Positions 1-7,994 are shown, counted from the first letter of the stretch. The stretch: 11,101 nt of DNA from Arcobacter sp. (GCA_030635995.1 DAOVXU010000041.1:1-11101), one strand, 5' to 3'. The notes: generated from the letters alone by a model not told the origin. A program made the numbers and translations.

Positions 1-2196
1 AATAGTTATAATCTTAGCACTCCCAATATTTGAAGTCAATATTATAATAGTATTTTTAAAATCAATAGTTACACCTTTGCTATCTGTAAGTCGTCCATCA
101 TCTAAAACTTGTAACAATATATTAAAAACATCTGGATGTGCTTTTTCAATCTCATCAAAAAGTACTACACTATATGGCTTTCTTCTAACTGCTTCTGTAA
201 GTTGTCCACCCTCTTCATATCCCACATATCCAGGAGCTGAACCAACAAGTTTTGTAACTGATACCTTTTCCATATATTCAGACATATCAAATCTTATAAG
301 TGACTTTTCATTATCAAATAGGAATTTTGCAAGTATTTTTGCTGTTTCTGTTTTACCAACTCCTGTTGGTCCTAAGAACATAAAAGATCCTATTGGTTTA
401 TTATCATCACTTAACCCTGCTTTATTTCTTTTTATAGCTTTCGAGATTGCTTTTATCGCTTCATTTTGCCCTATTACATCTTTTTGTAAAACTTTTTCAA
501 CCTCTAAGATTCTTTGCTTTTCATCTTTTTGCATCTTATTTATAGGTATTCCTGTCCATCTGCTTACAATACTAGCAATTGCCTCTTCATCTACATAATT
601 TCGTAGAAGCGTTCCACTCTCTTGCATTTTTGCCCAAATTTGTTCATTTTGCTCAATTTTAGCTTCAAGTTCTGGAATCTCTCCATATTCTATCTTTGCA
701 GCTTCATCAAATTTACTATCTCTTTTTGCTTGATCTGCTTTATGTTTCAATTCCTCTATTTGTACTTTTATAGCAGAGACTGCATTAAAAGTATTTTTTT
801 CATTTTCAAATTGAGATTCAAGATTTCTTTGCTTCTCTTTTAAATCTGATAACTCTTTCTCTATCTCCTCTATTCTTTGCTTATTTTTATCCGTAACTTC
901 CATTTTTAAAGCTTCTTTTTCAACCTCTAAAGTACCTATCTCTCTTTTTGTTATAGATAATATTGAAGGCTCTGATTCAATTTGCATTTTAAGTTCAGCA
1001 GATGCTTCATCAATAAGATCAATAGCCTTATCTGGTAAAAATCTATCAGTTATATATCTATCACTAAGTTTTGCAGAAGCTACTAAAGCACTATCATTTA
1101 TAGTTACATTATGAAAAGTTTCAAGTTTCTCTTTAATACCTCTTAAAATTTGTAATGCTTCATTTACACTTGGCTCATCAACTTTTACAGGCTGAAACCT
1201 TCTTTGCATAGCTGTATCTTTTTCAAAATACTTTCTATACTCTTTAAGTGTAGTTGCACCTATCGTATGAAGTTCTCCACGAGCAAGTGCTGGTTTAAGA
1301 ATATTTGCAGCATCCATAGAACCCTCACTTGCCCCTGCACCAATTATTGTATGTATCTCATCAATAAAAAGTATAATATTTCCTACTTTTTGAACCTCTT
1401 TAATAACAGATTTTAATCTATCCTCAAACTCCCCTCTATATTTAGCCCCAGCAATTAGTGCTGACATATCAAGAGAGATTACCCTTTTATTTTGTAGTGA
1501 AGTTGGAACATCATTTGAAACAATTCTTTGAGCTAATCCTTCCGCAATAGCTGTTTTCCCAGTCCCTGGTTCACCTAATAAAATTGGATTATTTTTAGTT
1601 TTTCTTATAAGAATTTGCATCATTCTTTGAAGCTGTTCATCACGACCAATTACAGGGTCAAGTTTCCCCTCTCTAGCCATTGCATTTAAATCTATCCCAT
1701 ATTTTTTAAGTGCATCAAGCTTGTCATCGCTACTTTTACTATCAACAGTTGCTCCACCTCTTATAGCTTCTAACTCTTTTTTAACTTCACTTAAATCTAC
1801 ATATTTTTCTAAAGTATTTTTAAATATTTCATTATTTAAATTTGCTATTATCCAAGTATCAACAGCTAAAAACTTATCCCCAACACTTAACATAAGCCCT
1901 TGTCCATTTTCTAGTGAAATAACAACCTCACGACTAATTTTAATATTATCTTTATTTACACTTGAAACACTTGGTAACTTATTTGCTACACTTTTTACCT
2001 CAAGTTCAATAGCAGTTTTATCAATATTTAATTTATTTAATAACTGATTCAATAAACTAGAAGTATTTGTAAGCAACCCCCATAAAATATGGATGATTTG
2101 TACCTCTTGATTTTTATTGTGAAGTGCTAGTGAAAGTGAAGATTCGATTGTTTCATTCATTTGGTTTGTTAATTGTTCAAATATTTTATTACTCAT
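1..2196 (-). CDS. clpB: ATP-dependent disaggregase ClpB (C-terminus beyond the window)
   Basis: ClpB is a cytoplasmic hexameric AAA+ machine that pulls polypeptides out of aggregates together with DnaK/DnaJ/GrpE. The frame is open from the ATG at 2196 to the left edge (732 codons). The domain order is complete up to the second ATPase: a Clp N-terminal domain (about residues 1-145); AAA-1 with Walker A GEPGTGKT at 208-215, Walker B ending in D279-E280, and a KYRGEFE pore loop; a charged coiled-coil middle domain at roughly 410-525, which separates ClpB from ClpA/ClpC; and AAA-2 with Walker A GPTGVGKT at 609-616, a GYVGYEEGG pore loop and D681-E682 (FDEIEKAH). The last residues in view include sensor-1 TSNIGS. 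The family is about 860 residues long, so roughly 125 are missing, only because the window ends. The start is supported by AAAGGA 8 bases upstream. The gene has its own promoter and CIRCE operator and is divergent from uvrA. No frameshift or lost catalytic residue was seen. Confidence 0.97.
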   Translation of the reverse strand, partial: MSNKIFEQLTNQMNETIESSLSLALHNKNQEVQIIHILWGLLTNTSSLLNQLLNKLNIDKTAIELEVKSVANKLPSVSSVNKDNIKISREVVISLENGQGLMLSVGDKFLAVDTWIIANLNNEIFKNTLEKYVDLSEVKKELEAIRGGATVDSKSSDDKLDALKKYGIDLNAMAREGKLDPVIGRDEQLQRMMQILIRKTKNNPILLGEPGTGKTAIAEGLAQRIVSNDVPTSLQNKRVISLDMSALIAGAKYRGEFEDRLKSVIKEVQKVGNIILFIDEIHTIIGAGASEGSMDAANILKPALARGELHTIGATTLKEYRKYFEKDTAMQRRFQPVKVDEPSVNEALQILRGIKEKLETFHNVTINDSALVASAKLSDRYITDRFLPDKAIDLIDEASAELKMQIESEPSILSITKREIGTLEVEKEALKMEVTDKNKQRIEEIEKELSDLKEKQRNLESQFENEKNTFNAVSAIKVQIEELKHKADQAKRDSKFDEAAKIEYGEIPELEAKIEQNEQIWAKMQESGTLLRNYVDEEAIASIVSRWTGIPINKMQKDEKQRILEVEKVLQKDVIGQNEAIKAISKAIKRNKAGLSDDNKPIGSFMFLGPTGVGKTETAKILAKFLFDNEKSLIRFDMSEYMEKVSVTKLVGSAPGYVGYEEGGQLTEAVRRKPYSVVLFDEIEKAHPDVFNILLQVLDDGRLTDSKGVTIDFKNTIIILTSNIGSAKIITI

Positions 2197-2219
2197 TTCA
2201 TAATTCCTTTTAATATAAA

Positions 2220-2246
2220 TTGGCACTCTAGTAGTATGAGTGCTAA
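2220..2246 (-). promoter_or_regulatory. CIRCE element (HrcA operator) of clpB
   Basis: TTGGCACTC, nine bases, then GAGTGCTAA: the classic CIRCE inverted repeat TTAGCACTC-N9-GAGTGCTAA with one mismatch in 18 defined positions and the exact nine-base spacer. It covers the predicted clpB transcript start and ends 23 bases before the ATG, the usual place for repression by HrcA. HrcA is a heat-shock repressor whose activity depends on GroEL. From this I infer that clpB is repressed at normal temperature and released by heat or misfolded protein. The same DNA lies about 130 bases upstream of uvrA and is unlikely to control that gene. Confidence 0.88.
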
Positions 2247-2250
2247 AAAG

Positions 2251-2279
2251 AGTATATCAAGTTAGTTTATCTTTGTCAA
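2251..2279 (-). promoter_or_regulatory. sigma-70-type promoter of clpB
   Basis: Read on the minus strand, TTGACA (2279-2274) is followed after exactly 17 bases by TATACT (2256-2251). This is a perfect -35 box and a 5-of-6 -10 box at the ideal spacing. The predicted transcript start is near 2244, about 48 bases upstream of the clpB ATG and inside the CIRCE element. No experimental start site is known to me. Confidence 0.8.
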
Positions 2280-2345
2280 GTCTTAAAATTTAATTCCTCA
2301 TAAACTAATACTTTTAAATTATGTTAAATAAGTATAAAATTATTG

Positions 2346-2351
2346 TATAAT
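2346..2351 (+). promoter_or_regulatory. Candidate -10 box of uvrA
   Basis: A perfect TATAAT lies 27 bases upstream of the uvrA ATG, within an AT-rich tract. The hexamer 17 bases further upstream (GTTAAA) is a poor -35 box. Strong -10 boxes with weak -35 boxes are typical of Campylobacterota promoters. No LexA-type operator is visible, so there is no sign of SOS control. Confidence 0.45.
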
Positions 2352-2378
2352 AAAGGCTTTTTAAAATTAAGGTAAATT

Positions 2379-5186
2379 ATGACAGATATGATCAAAATAT
2401 TTAATGCAAATGAAAATAACTTAAAAAATGTAAGTTTAGAGATTCCCAAAAATAAACTTATAGTATTTACAGGATTAAGTGGTTCTGGTAAATCAACTTT
2501 AGCTTTTAATACCTTATATGCAGAAGGTCAACGAAGATATATAGAATCGCTTAGTGCTTATGCTAGACAATTTCTAGGTAAGATTGGAAAGCCTGATGTT
2601 GAGAGAATTGAGGGTCTTACACCTGCTATTGCAATTGATCAAAAAACTACATCTAAAAATCCACGAAGTACAGTTGGAACTATCACTGAGATATATGATT
2701 ACCTTAGACTTTTATACTCAAGAGTTGGTGTACAACATTGTCACAAATGTGGTAAACCAATCTCTCAAATGTCAAGTTCAGATGTAATTGACCAAGTTTT
2801 AAAACTACCAGAAAGTTCTAAAATAGTTATTTTAGCTCCTCTAATCAATCGTAAAAAAGGTACATTTGTAGAACTGTTTGAATCTTTACGAGGTAAAGGT
2901 TATGTTCGTGCTATGGTTGATGGTGTGATGATACGACTTGATGAAGAGATAGAACTTGGAAAATCTAAAATGCACACTATTAAAGTTGTTATTGATAGAG
3001 TTGTTGTAAAAGATGAAAATAGACAAAGAATTGCTGAAGATGTTGAAAAAGGATTAAAAGAATCATTTGGTGAACTAGAAGTTGATATTATAAACCACGA
3101 AGAGGTTGGAGTAGAACAACATATTCACTATAGTGAACATATGGCGTGTTTTGATTGTAAAATATCTTTTGAACCTTTAGAACCACTTTCATTTTCTTTT
3201 AATTCACCAAAAGGTGCTTGTCCATCTTGTGATGGTTTGGGGATTAGATATGCACTTGATATGAAAAAAGTTGTAAACGAAGAGTTAAGTATCGAAGATG
3301 GTGCGATCAGAGTTATTTATGGATTTAATAAAGGTTATTATTTTAAGATGTTAAAAGCTTATTGTGAAGCTGCTGATATAGATCCAACTATCCCTTTTAA
3401 GGATTTAGAACCTCATCAAAGTGGGGCTATACTTCATGGTGGAGTTGAAGATGTAAAATTTACTTGGAAACGACATAGATTGACAAGAAAATGGGAAGGT
3501 ATTGTAAAAATTGCTTACGGTATGATAAAAGACGAAAAAGAAACTACTGAATATATGACTGAAAAAATATGTGATAGTTGTGATGGACATAGATTAAAAA
3601 AAGCTAGTCAAGCTGTATTAGTAGCTGATAAAAAAATAGCTGAAATTTTAGATATGCCAATAGAGGAAAGTTTTAAATTTTATCACGATGAGAATAACTT
3701 TTCACACTTTAACAATAAAGAACAACTTATCTCAGCTCCTATTTTAAAAGAGATAAGAGATAGAATATTTTTTTTAAATGATGTAGGACTTGGTTATATC
3801 ACTTTAGGGAGAGATGCACGAACTATATCAGGTGGAGAAGCACAAAGAATTAGAGTAGCTTCACAAATTGGTTCTGGACTTACAGGAGTATTATATGTAC
3901 TTGATGAGCCATCTATTGGACTTCATGAAAGAGATACACAAAAACTTATTAAAACTCTTCAAGCATTGAGAGATAAGGGAAACACTGTAATCGTTGTAGA
4001 GCATGATAAAGAGACAATGGAAGCTGCTGATTTTATAGTTGATATAGGTCCAAATGCTGGTAAATTTGGTGGTGAAGTTGTATTTAGTGGAGATATGAAA
4101 AAATTATTAAAGTCAAAAACATTGACAGCTCAATACCTAAATGGTAAAAAAGAGATAAAATATTACAAAAGACGACATCAAGATATCTATATAGATATGA
4201 AAAATGTAAATATAAACAATATAATAAATCTTGATGTTTCTATCCCTTTACACAATCTTTGTGCTATTACAGGAGTAAGTGGATGTGGTAAATCATCTTT
4301 AATTCTACAAACACTTCTTCCAGTTGCAAAAGAACTTTTAAATCGTGCTAGAAAAGTAAATAAAATAGATGGTGTAAGTATAGAGGGACTTGATAAATTA
4401 GATAAAGTTATCTATTTAGACCAATCACCAATAGGTCGAACACCACGAAGTAATCCAGCAACTTATACAGGTCTTATGGATGAAGTAAGAAAACTATTTG
4501 CAGAAACTAAAGAGGCAAAGCTAAGAGGATATTCTATCGGTCGTTTCTCTTTTAATGTAAAAGGTGGAAGATGTGAAAAATGTCAAGGAGAAGGTGAGAT
4601 AAAAATAGAGATGCACTTTTTACCAGATATTATGGTTAAATGTGAAGATTGTAAAGGGGCTAGATACAATCCTCAAACTTTAGAGATACACTATAGAGGT
4701 AAGACAATTTCAGATGTACTAAATATGAGTGTTGAGGAAGCTTTTGAATTTTTTGTAAAAGTTCCTAAAATCCATGCAAAACTAAAAACACTTTTAGATG
4801 TAGGACTTGGATATATAACTTTAGGACAAAATGCTATTACACTTAGTGGTGGAGAAGCACAGCGTATTAAATTAAGTAAAGAGTTAAGTAAAAGAGATAC
4901 AGGAAATACACTTTATATACTTGATGAACCAACAACTGGACTTCATTTTGCAGATGTAGATAGACTTACAAAAGTACTTCATCACCTTGTAGACCTCGGA
5001 AATTCGGTAATAGTCATAGAACACAACTTAGATATTGTAAGAAATGCCGACTGGGTTATAGATATGGGTTATGAAGGTGGAGCAAAAGGTGGACAAGTGA
5101 TAGCACAAGGTACACCAGAAGATATAGCTAAAACTCATAAAGAAACAAAAAGTTATACTGGATATTATTTAGAAAAAGAGTTATAA
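2379..5186 (+). CDS. uvrA: Excinuclease ABC subunit A (UvrA)
   Basis: UvrA is the damage-sensing ATPase of nucleotide excision repair. As a dimer it scans DNA and loads UvrB, which then recruits the UvrC nuclease. At 935 residues it is full length (E. coli about 940). It has the duplicated ABC structure of the family. The first half has Walker A GLSGSGKST at 32-40, a UvrA zinc module C257/C260/C281/C284, an ABC signature ISGGEAQ (S484) and Walker B D509-E510. The second half has Walker A GVSGCGKSS at 632-640, the zinc finger C732/C735/C755/C758 used in damage recognition, a signature LSGGEAQ (S823), and LDEPTTGLH. The ATG at 2379 has AAGG six bases upstream; an in-frame ATG at codon 4 is a less well placed alternative. 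The gene is monocistronic here: it is divergent from clpB and converges on the acyltransferase gene with only 32 bases between stop codons. uvrB and uvrC are not in the window. All key residues are present. Confidence 0.98.
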   Translation: MTDMIKIFNANENNLKNVSLEIPKNKLIVFTGLSGSGKSTLAFNTLYAEGQRRYIESLSAYARQFLGKIGKPDVERIEGLTPAIAIDQKTTSKNPRSTVGTITEIYDYLRLLYSRVGVQHCHKCGKPISQMSSSDVIDQVLKLPESSKIVILAPLINRKKGTFVELFESLRGKGYVRAMVDGVMIRLDEEIELGKSKMHTIKVVIDRVVVKDENRQRIAEDVEKGLKESFGELEVDIINHEEVGVEQHIHYSEHMACFDCKISFEPLEPLSFSFNSPKGACPSCDGLGIRYALDMKKVVNEELSIEDGAIRVIYGFNKGYYFKMLKAYCEAADIDPTIPFKDLEPHQSGAILHGGVEDVKFTWKRHRLTRKWEGIVKIAYGMIKDEKETTEYMTEKICDSCDGHRLKKASQAVLVADKKIAEILDMPIEESFKFYHDENNFSHFNNKEQLISAPILKEIRDRIFFLNDVGLGYITLGRDARTISGGEAQRIRVASQIGSGLTGVLYVLDEPSIGLHERDTQKLIKTLQALRDKGNTVIVVEHDKETMEAADFIVDIGPNAGKFGGEVVFSGDMKKLLKSKTLTAQYLNGKKEIKYYKRRHQDIYIDMKNVNINNIINLDVSIPLHNLCAITGVSGCGKSSLILQTLLPVAKELLNRARKVNKIDGVSIEGLDKLDKVIYLDQSPIGRTPRSNPATYTGLMDEVRKLFAETKEAKLRGYSIGRFSFNVKGGRCEKCQGEGEIKIEMHFLPDIMVKCEDCKGARYNPQTLEIHYRGKTISDVLNMSVEEAFEFFVKVPKIHAKLKTLLDVGLGYITLGQNAITLSGGEAQRIKLSKELSKRDTGNTLYILDEPTTGLHFADVDRLTKVLHHLVDLGNSVIVIEHNLDIVRNADWVIDMGYEGGAKGGQVIAQGTPEDIAKTHKETKSYTGYYLEKEL

Positions 5187-5218
5187 ACTAAAATTAATTT
5201 ATAAAAAAGATATAGAGT

Positions 5219-6106
5219 TTACTTATTGTAAATCTCTTTATGAAACTTTTTAAATCTTTTATGTTGCCAGAACCATTGGTTTGGTTCTTTTCTTATTTGT
5301 TTTTCTATAATATTAGCTTGTGCTTGTGTTAAATTTTTTATTTGATCTTCACCTTCAAAATCTTTTGATTCTATCCCATCATACAAAATAGCATCATATT
5401 TTCCAAAAGAAGTTCTTTGAAAAAAGATAGGGATAATAATTGCATTAAATTTTCTAGCTAATTTTGCAGTAGAATCTGTTACTAAAACCTTTTTCCCAAA
5501 AAATTCTACCTCTACCCCTGTCCTATTATGTTGATCAATTACAAGTCCTAATATTCTATCCTCTTTTAATGCCTTTACTAGTCCCCTTGCTGCTTCTCTT
5601 TTACTTAACATTATAGTGTTATTCTTTTGCCTTGTATTATTTAATTCATCATTAAAATATTTATTGTTCATAGGGCGACCTACCATTGTTGTAGGTTTGT
5701 ATTTTAGTGGAATAAAAGTATTTCCATATTCCCAGTTTCCATAATGTGCAGTTATAAGTATGATTTTTCTATTATTTTTAATGGCATCTAAAAGAATTTT
5801 TTCATTTTTTACTGTAATTTTATCTTCAAATCCTTGTAAATCCAAAGTTTGATTTTCTATAAAATCGTATAAATTATATACTAAAGTTTTATATATATCT
5901 TTAACAATTTGAGTTTTTTCATCTTGGGAAATAGTATCTTTATATACAAAATTTAAATTTGCAAAAGCATATCTTTTATGTTCACTATTTACTAGATATA
6001 TGAAATATGCTAAAATATCTAAAAATATTTTTATGAAAGATTTTGGTAAAATCAATACAATAAATTTAAATACTTTATATAATGAAAAAACTAAATAATC
6101 AACCAT
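5219..6106 (-). CDS. htrB: Lipid A biosynthesis acyltransferase (HtrB/LpxL family)
   Basis: This protein of 295 residues belongs to the bacterial lysophospholipid acyltransferase group that adds secondary acyl chains to lipid A at the inner face of the cytoplasmic membrane (LpxL/LpxM, called HtrB or WaaM in Campylobacterota). The N-terminus (about residues 5-40) is hydrophobic and probably anchors it in the membrane. The catalytic HX4E motif is intact as HYGNWE (H121, E126), followed by the family blocks GRP near 143-145 and IDQH near 190-193, and a hydrophobic IIIPIFF stretch near 223-229. The acyl chain and the lipid A position cannot be read from the sequence. It is the last gene of the ferredoxin-ppx unit and starts 31 bases after the ppx stop, with GGA about 9 bases upstream of the ATG. 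The neighbouring heptosyltransferase gene waaC, which I would expect by comparison with H. pylori, is absent. Confidence 0.88.
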   Translation of the reverse strand: MVDYLVFSLYKVFKFIVLILPKSFIKIFLDILAYFIYLVNSEHKRYAFANLNFVYKDTISQDEKTQIVKDIYKTLVYNLYDFIENQTLDLQGFEDKITVKNEKILLDAIKNNRKIILITAHYGNWEYGNTFIPLKYKPTTMVGRPMNNKYFNDELNNTRQKNNTIMLSKREAARGLVKALKEDRILGLVIDQHNRTGVEVEFFGKKVLVTDSTAKLARKFNAIIIPIFFQRTSFGKYDAILYDGIESKDFEGEDQIKNLTQAQANIIEKQIRKEPNQWFWQHKRFKKFHKEIYNK

Positions 6107-6137
6107 CTAAAATCCAAATTAATTATTACAATTTTCA

Positions 6138-7616
6138 TTATATAGCACCTTTTAATAAAATTAATTCAAACTCAAATGGTTTTTTAAGTTTTTTTAATCC
6201 TCTTTGAATAATATAATGTTCTTTAAAAGAGGATATTGTAAATTGATTATTTTCTAATTGATATTTAAAATTATTTCTTAAAAATTCACTATTTAAAATT
6301 TTATTTAAACTATGTATATAACTTAACCATTGTATGATTTTAATATCAGGAAGTAACTCTTTAAAATTTTTAATATTATTCTCTTTTGGTAATTCATTTT
6401 TAGAATATTTAATAATAGTAGCTATTAAAATTCTCTCTTGGTGTGTAAATCCATAATGTAAACCATTTAAAATAAAATTTGCACTATGAGTACTATTTTT
6501 ATAAAAATTTAAAGTTACCCCAATTTGTTGTAATTTAGCAGATATTACAAGATAAGATTTATACTTTTTATCTAACTTATGAAGTGGTTGTAATATATCA
6601 AATAGTTTGGATATATTATTTCCTAAATATGCAGTTTGTTTATAATCTGTTGTAAATCTATCAAGTAAACTTCTTACACTTACATTGAAATTTGCAGGAA
6701 ATTTATGATTTGATGTTCTTAATATATCTGTAAGATATAAACCCTCTCTCACCCCTACTCCACTTGTAACAACTGTTTGAATACCTAAATACTCTAAAAT
6801 TGTATTAAAGATAAATGTACCAATTTTAATAGTATCATATCTATCTTTGCGTACACCTAATACTTTTAATTGTTCATTTGTATCACAATTTATAATATCT
6901 TTAAATAATTTTTTATTATCTTCAACTTTATATGTAAATCCATGTAATACATCAAGAGGATAATTTGTACTATCAATTATCAGTTTACTTAATGCTCTAG
7001 CAGTTCCACCAAGCCCAACTACACTTTTAATATTTTTAAAATCTGGATTTAGTAAAGTTAATTGTTCTAAAATATATTTTTCAGCACCTTCAAAATCATT
7101 TTTTACAAAATATAACTCTTGAAGTCTAACTGTACCCATTTTTAAAGATATTGTATGTTTGATATTTTTATCTTCAACTAAAGTAAACTCTGTGCTACCA
7201 CCACCAATATCTACTGTTATAAAATCTTTATTTGATAAAAGATTTGTAGCAGCAACTGCACCTAAATAAGCCTCTTTTTCTCCATCAATAACTTTAATAC
7301 TAAGTTTCAATTCTTTTTGAACTTTAGTTAAAAATTCTTTTGAATTTGGAGCATCTCTAAGTGCTGAAGTTGCTACACAAAGTATTTTTCTTGATTTTAA
7401 ATTTTTTGCAATACTTAAAAATGATTCTAAAGCATTAAACGCTCGTTGCATAGGTTCATTTTGCAAATTTCCATTATTTTCATAACAGTTTTGTGAAATT
7501 TTAACTTTTGATTTTGTTTCATTTATAAGATGAAATCCAAATCTACTAGTTTTTTTTAAAACAACCATCCTCATTGAATTTGAACCAATATCGATGATAG
7601 TTGTTATTTTTGCCAT
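6138..7616 (-). CDS. ppx: Exopolyphosphatase / pppGpp phosphohydrolase (Ppx/GppA family)
   Basis: Ppx/GppA enzymes remove terminal phosphate from inorganic polyphosphate and/or convert pppGpp to ppGpp, linking phosphate storage with the stringent response in the cytoplasm. The 492-residue protein has the ASKHA-fold signatures in order: the phosphate-1 loop IDIGSNSMRM (8-17), VATSALRDAPN (81-91), GEKEA with E115 aligning with the catalytic Glu of E. coli Ppx, the phosphate-2 loop VDIGGGSTEF (135-144), VGLGGTARAL, and SGVGVREGL closing the ATPase-like core near residue 295. The remaining about 190 residues resemble the HD-like C-terminal domain of this family. In it the usual HD pair is replaced (AKLQQIG), so no metal-dependent hydrolase activity is expected there. 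The ATG lies only 3 bases after the ferredoxin stop, with no strong Shine-Dalgarno sequence, which suggests translational coupling. Sequence alone does not decide between Ppx and GppA activity. Confidence 0.92.
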   Translation of the reverse strand: MAKITTIIDIGSNSMRMVVLKKTSRFGFHLINETKSKVKISQNCYENNGNLQNEPMQRAFNALESFLSIAKNLKSRKILCVATSALRDAPNSKEFLTKVQKELKLSIKVIDGEKEAYLGAVAATNLLSNKDFITVDIGGGSTEFTLVEDKNIKHTISLKMGTVRLQELYFVKNDFEGAEKYILEQLTLLNPDFKNIKSVVGLGGTARALSKLIIDSTNYPLDVLHGFTYKVEDNKKLFKDIINCDTNEQLKVLGVRKDRYDTIKIGTFIFNTILEYLGIQTVVTSGVGVREGLYLTDILRTSNHKFPANFNVSVRSLLDRFTTDYKQTAYLGNNISKLFDILQPLHKLDKKYKSYLVISAKLQQIGVTLNFYKNSTHSANFILNGLHYGFTHQERILIATIIKYSKNELPKENNIKNFKELLPDIKIIQWLSYIHSLNKILNSEFLRNNFKYQLENNQFTISSFKEHYIIQRGLKKLKKPFEFELILLKGAI

Positions 7617-7619
7617 TGT

Positions 7620-7874
7620 TTAAAGTTCTTCTTTATCTAATTGTTTAAATTTAAATCTTAACTCTTGCATTGTTTCTTGATTGTTTGGATCAACTACAAT
7701 ACAATCAACTGGACAAACTTCAACACACTGTGGTTCTTCATAATGTCCAACACATTCAGTACAAAAATCACCATCAATTACATATATTGGATCACCCTCT
7801 TCAATAGCACCATTTGGGCATTCTTCTCTACAAGCATCACATGCTATACATTCGTCTGTTATTATCAATGACAT
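7620..7874 (-). CDS. 2[4Fe-4S] ferredoxin, Allochromatium (Alvin)/YfhL type
   Basis: A small soluble electron carrier of 84 residues, predicted to hold two [4Fe-4S] clusters. The first cysteine set is C9-X2-C12-X2-C15-X3-C19-P. The second is C38-X2-C41-X8-C50-X3-C54-P, where the eight-residue insertion between the second and third cysteines, together with a charged C-terminal extension, marks the Alvin-type subgroup known for very low-potential clusters. A ninth cysteine, C58, follows in the CPVDC sequence. The protein is acidic, as is usual for ferredoxins. AGGA lies 9 bases before the ATG. It is the first gene of the unit with ppx and the acyltransferase. No redox partner is encoded in the window, so its electron donor and acceptor are unknown. 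Confidence 0.95.
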   Translation of the reverse strand: MSLIITDECIACDACREECPNGAIEEGDPIYVIDGDFCTECVGHYEEPQCVEVCPVDCIVVDPNNQETMQELRFKFKQLDKEEL

Positions 7875-7929
7875 ATTCTTTTTTCCTAAATATTTTTTTA
7901 ATTATGGATTTATAACTAAATCTTCTTTA

Positions 7930-7935
7930 AGTATA
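7930..7935 (-). promoter_or_regulatory. Candidate -10 box of the ferredoxin-ppx-htrB unit
   Basis: Read on the minus strand this is TATACT, about 55 bases upstream of the ferredoxin ATG. The -35 position 17 bases further upstream (7953-7958) reads ACATTT and is weak. The left arm of the inverted repeat fills most of the spacer between the two boxes. The assignment rests on one hexamer. Confidence 0.3.
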
Positions 7936-7939
7936 TCTT

Positions 7940-7994
7940 TAATGGCACTTTAAAATGTAATATTTTCACTATAATCAAATATAAAGTGCTATTA
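7940..7994. repeat. Interrupted inverted repeat between the divergent ferredoxin and EAL genes
   Basis: The left arm TAATGGCACTTTA (7940-7952) and right arm TAAAGTGCTATTA (7982-7994) are inverted copies matching at 12 of 13 positions. The single difference would be a G-T pair if folded. The central spacer is 29 bases. The arms lie 42 bases apart, counted start to start, about four helical turns, so a dimer or paired dimers could bind both on one DNA face. The repeat sits across the candidate promoters of both neighbours. It is not a CIRCE element despite sharing the word GCACT, because the spacing and arm ends differ. Confidence 0.6.
7970..7975 (+). promoter_or_regulatory. Candidate -10 box of the PAS-EAL gene
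   Basis: A perfect TATAAT 58 bases upstream of the ATG at 8034, lying in the spacer of the inverted repeat. The -35 region is weak (ACTTTA at 7947-7952). A second, poorer candidate is TATAAA at 7996-8001. With the first box, transcription would start near 7982, at the edge of the right repeat arm. Confidence 0.35.

Noticed and set aside
77..2047. Plus-strand open frames across 77-598, 622-843, 1204-1416 and 1721-2047
   Set aside because: They lie opposite the clpB frame, whose minus-strand translation is unmistakably ClpB from 2196 to the left edge. Their composition is that of reverse-complemented coding sequence.
2251..2279. A HAIR (HspR-binding) box in the clpB control region
   Set aside because: CTTGA occurs near 2255-2280, but the required CTTGAGT-N7-ACTCAAG arrangement is absent.
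5187..5218. Possible terminator between the convergent uvrA and htrB genes
   Set aside because: Only an AAATTAATTT palindrome with no G-C pairs is present, so no credible hairpin forms.
7940..7994. Reading the inverted repeat as a riboswitch or RNA thermometer of the EAL gene
   Set aside because: The left arm lies upstream of the best candidate transcript start, so a transcript from it would contain only one arm.
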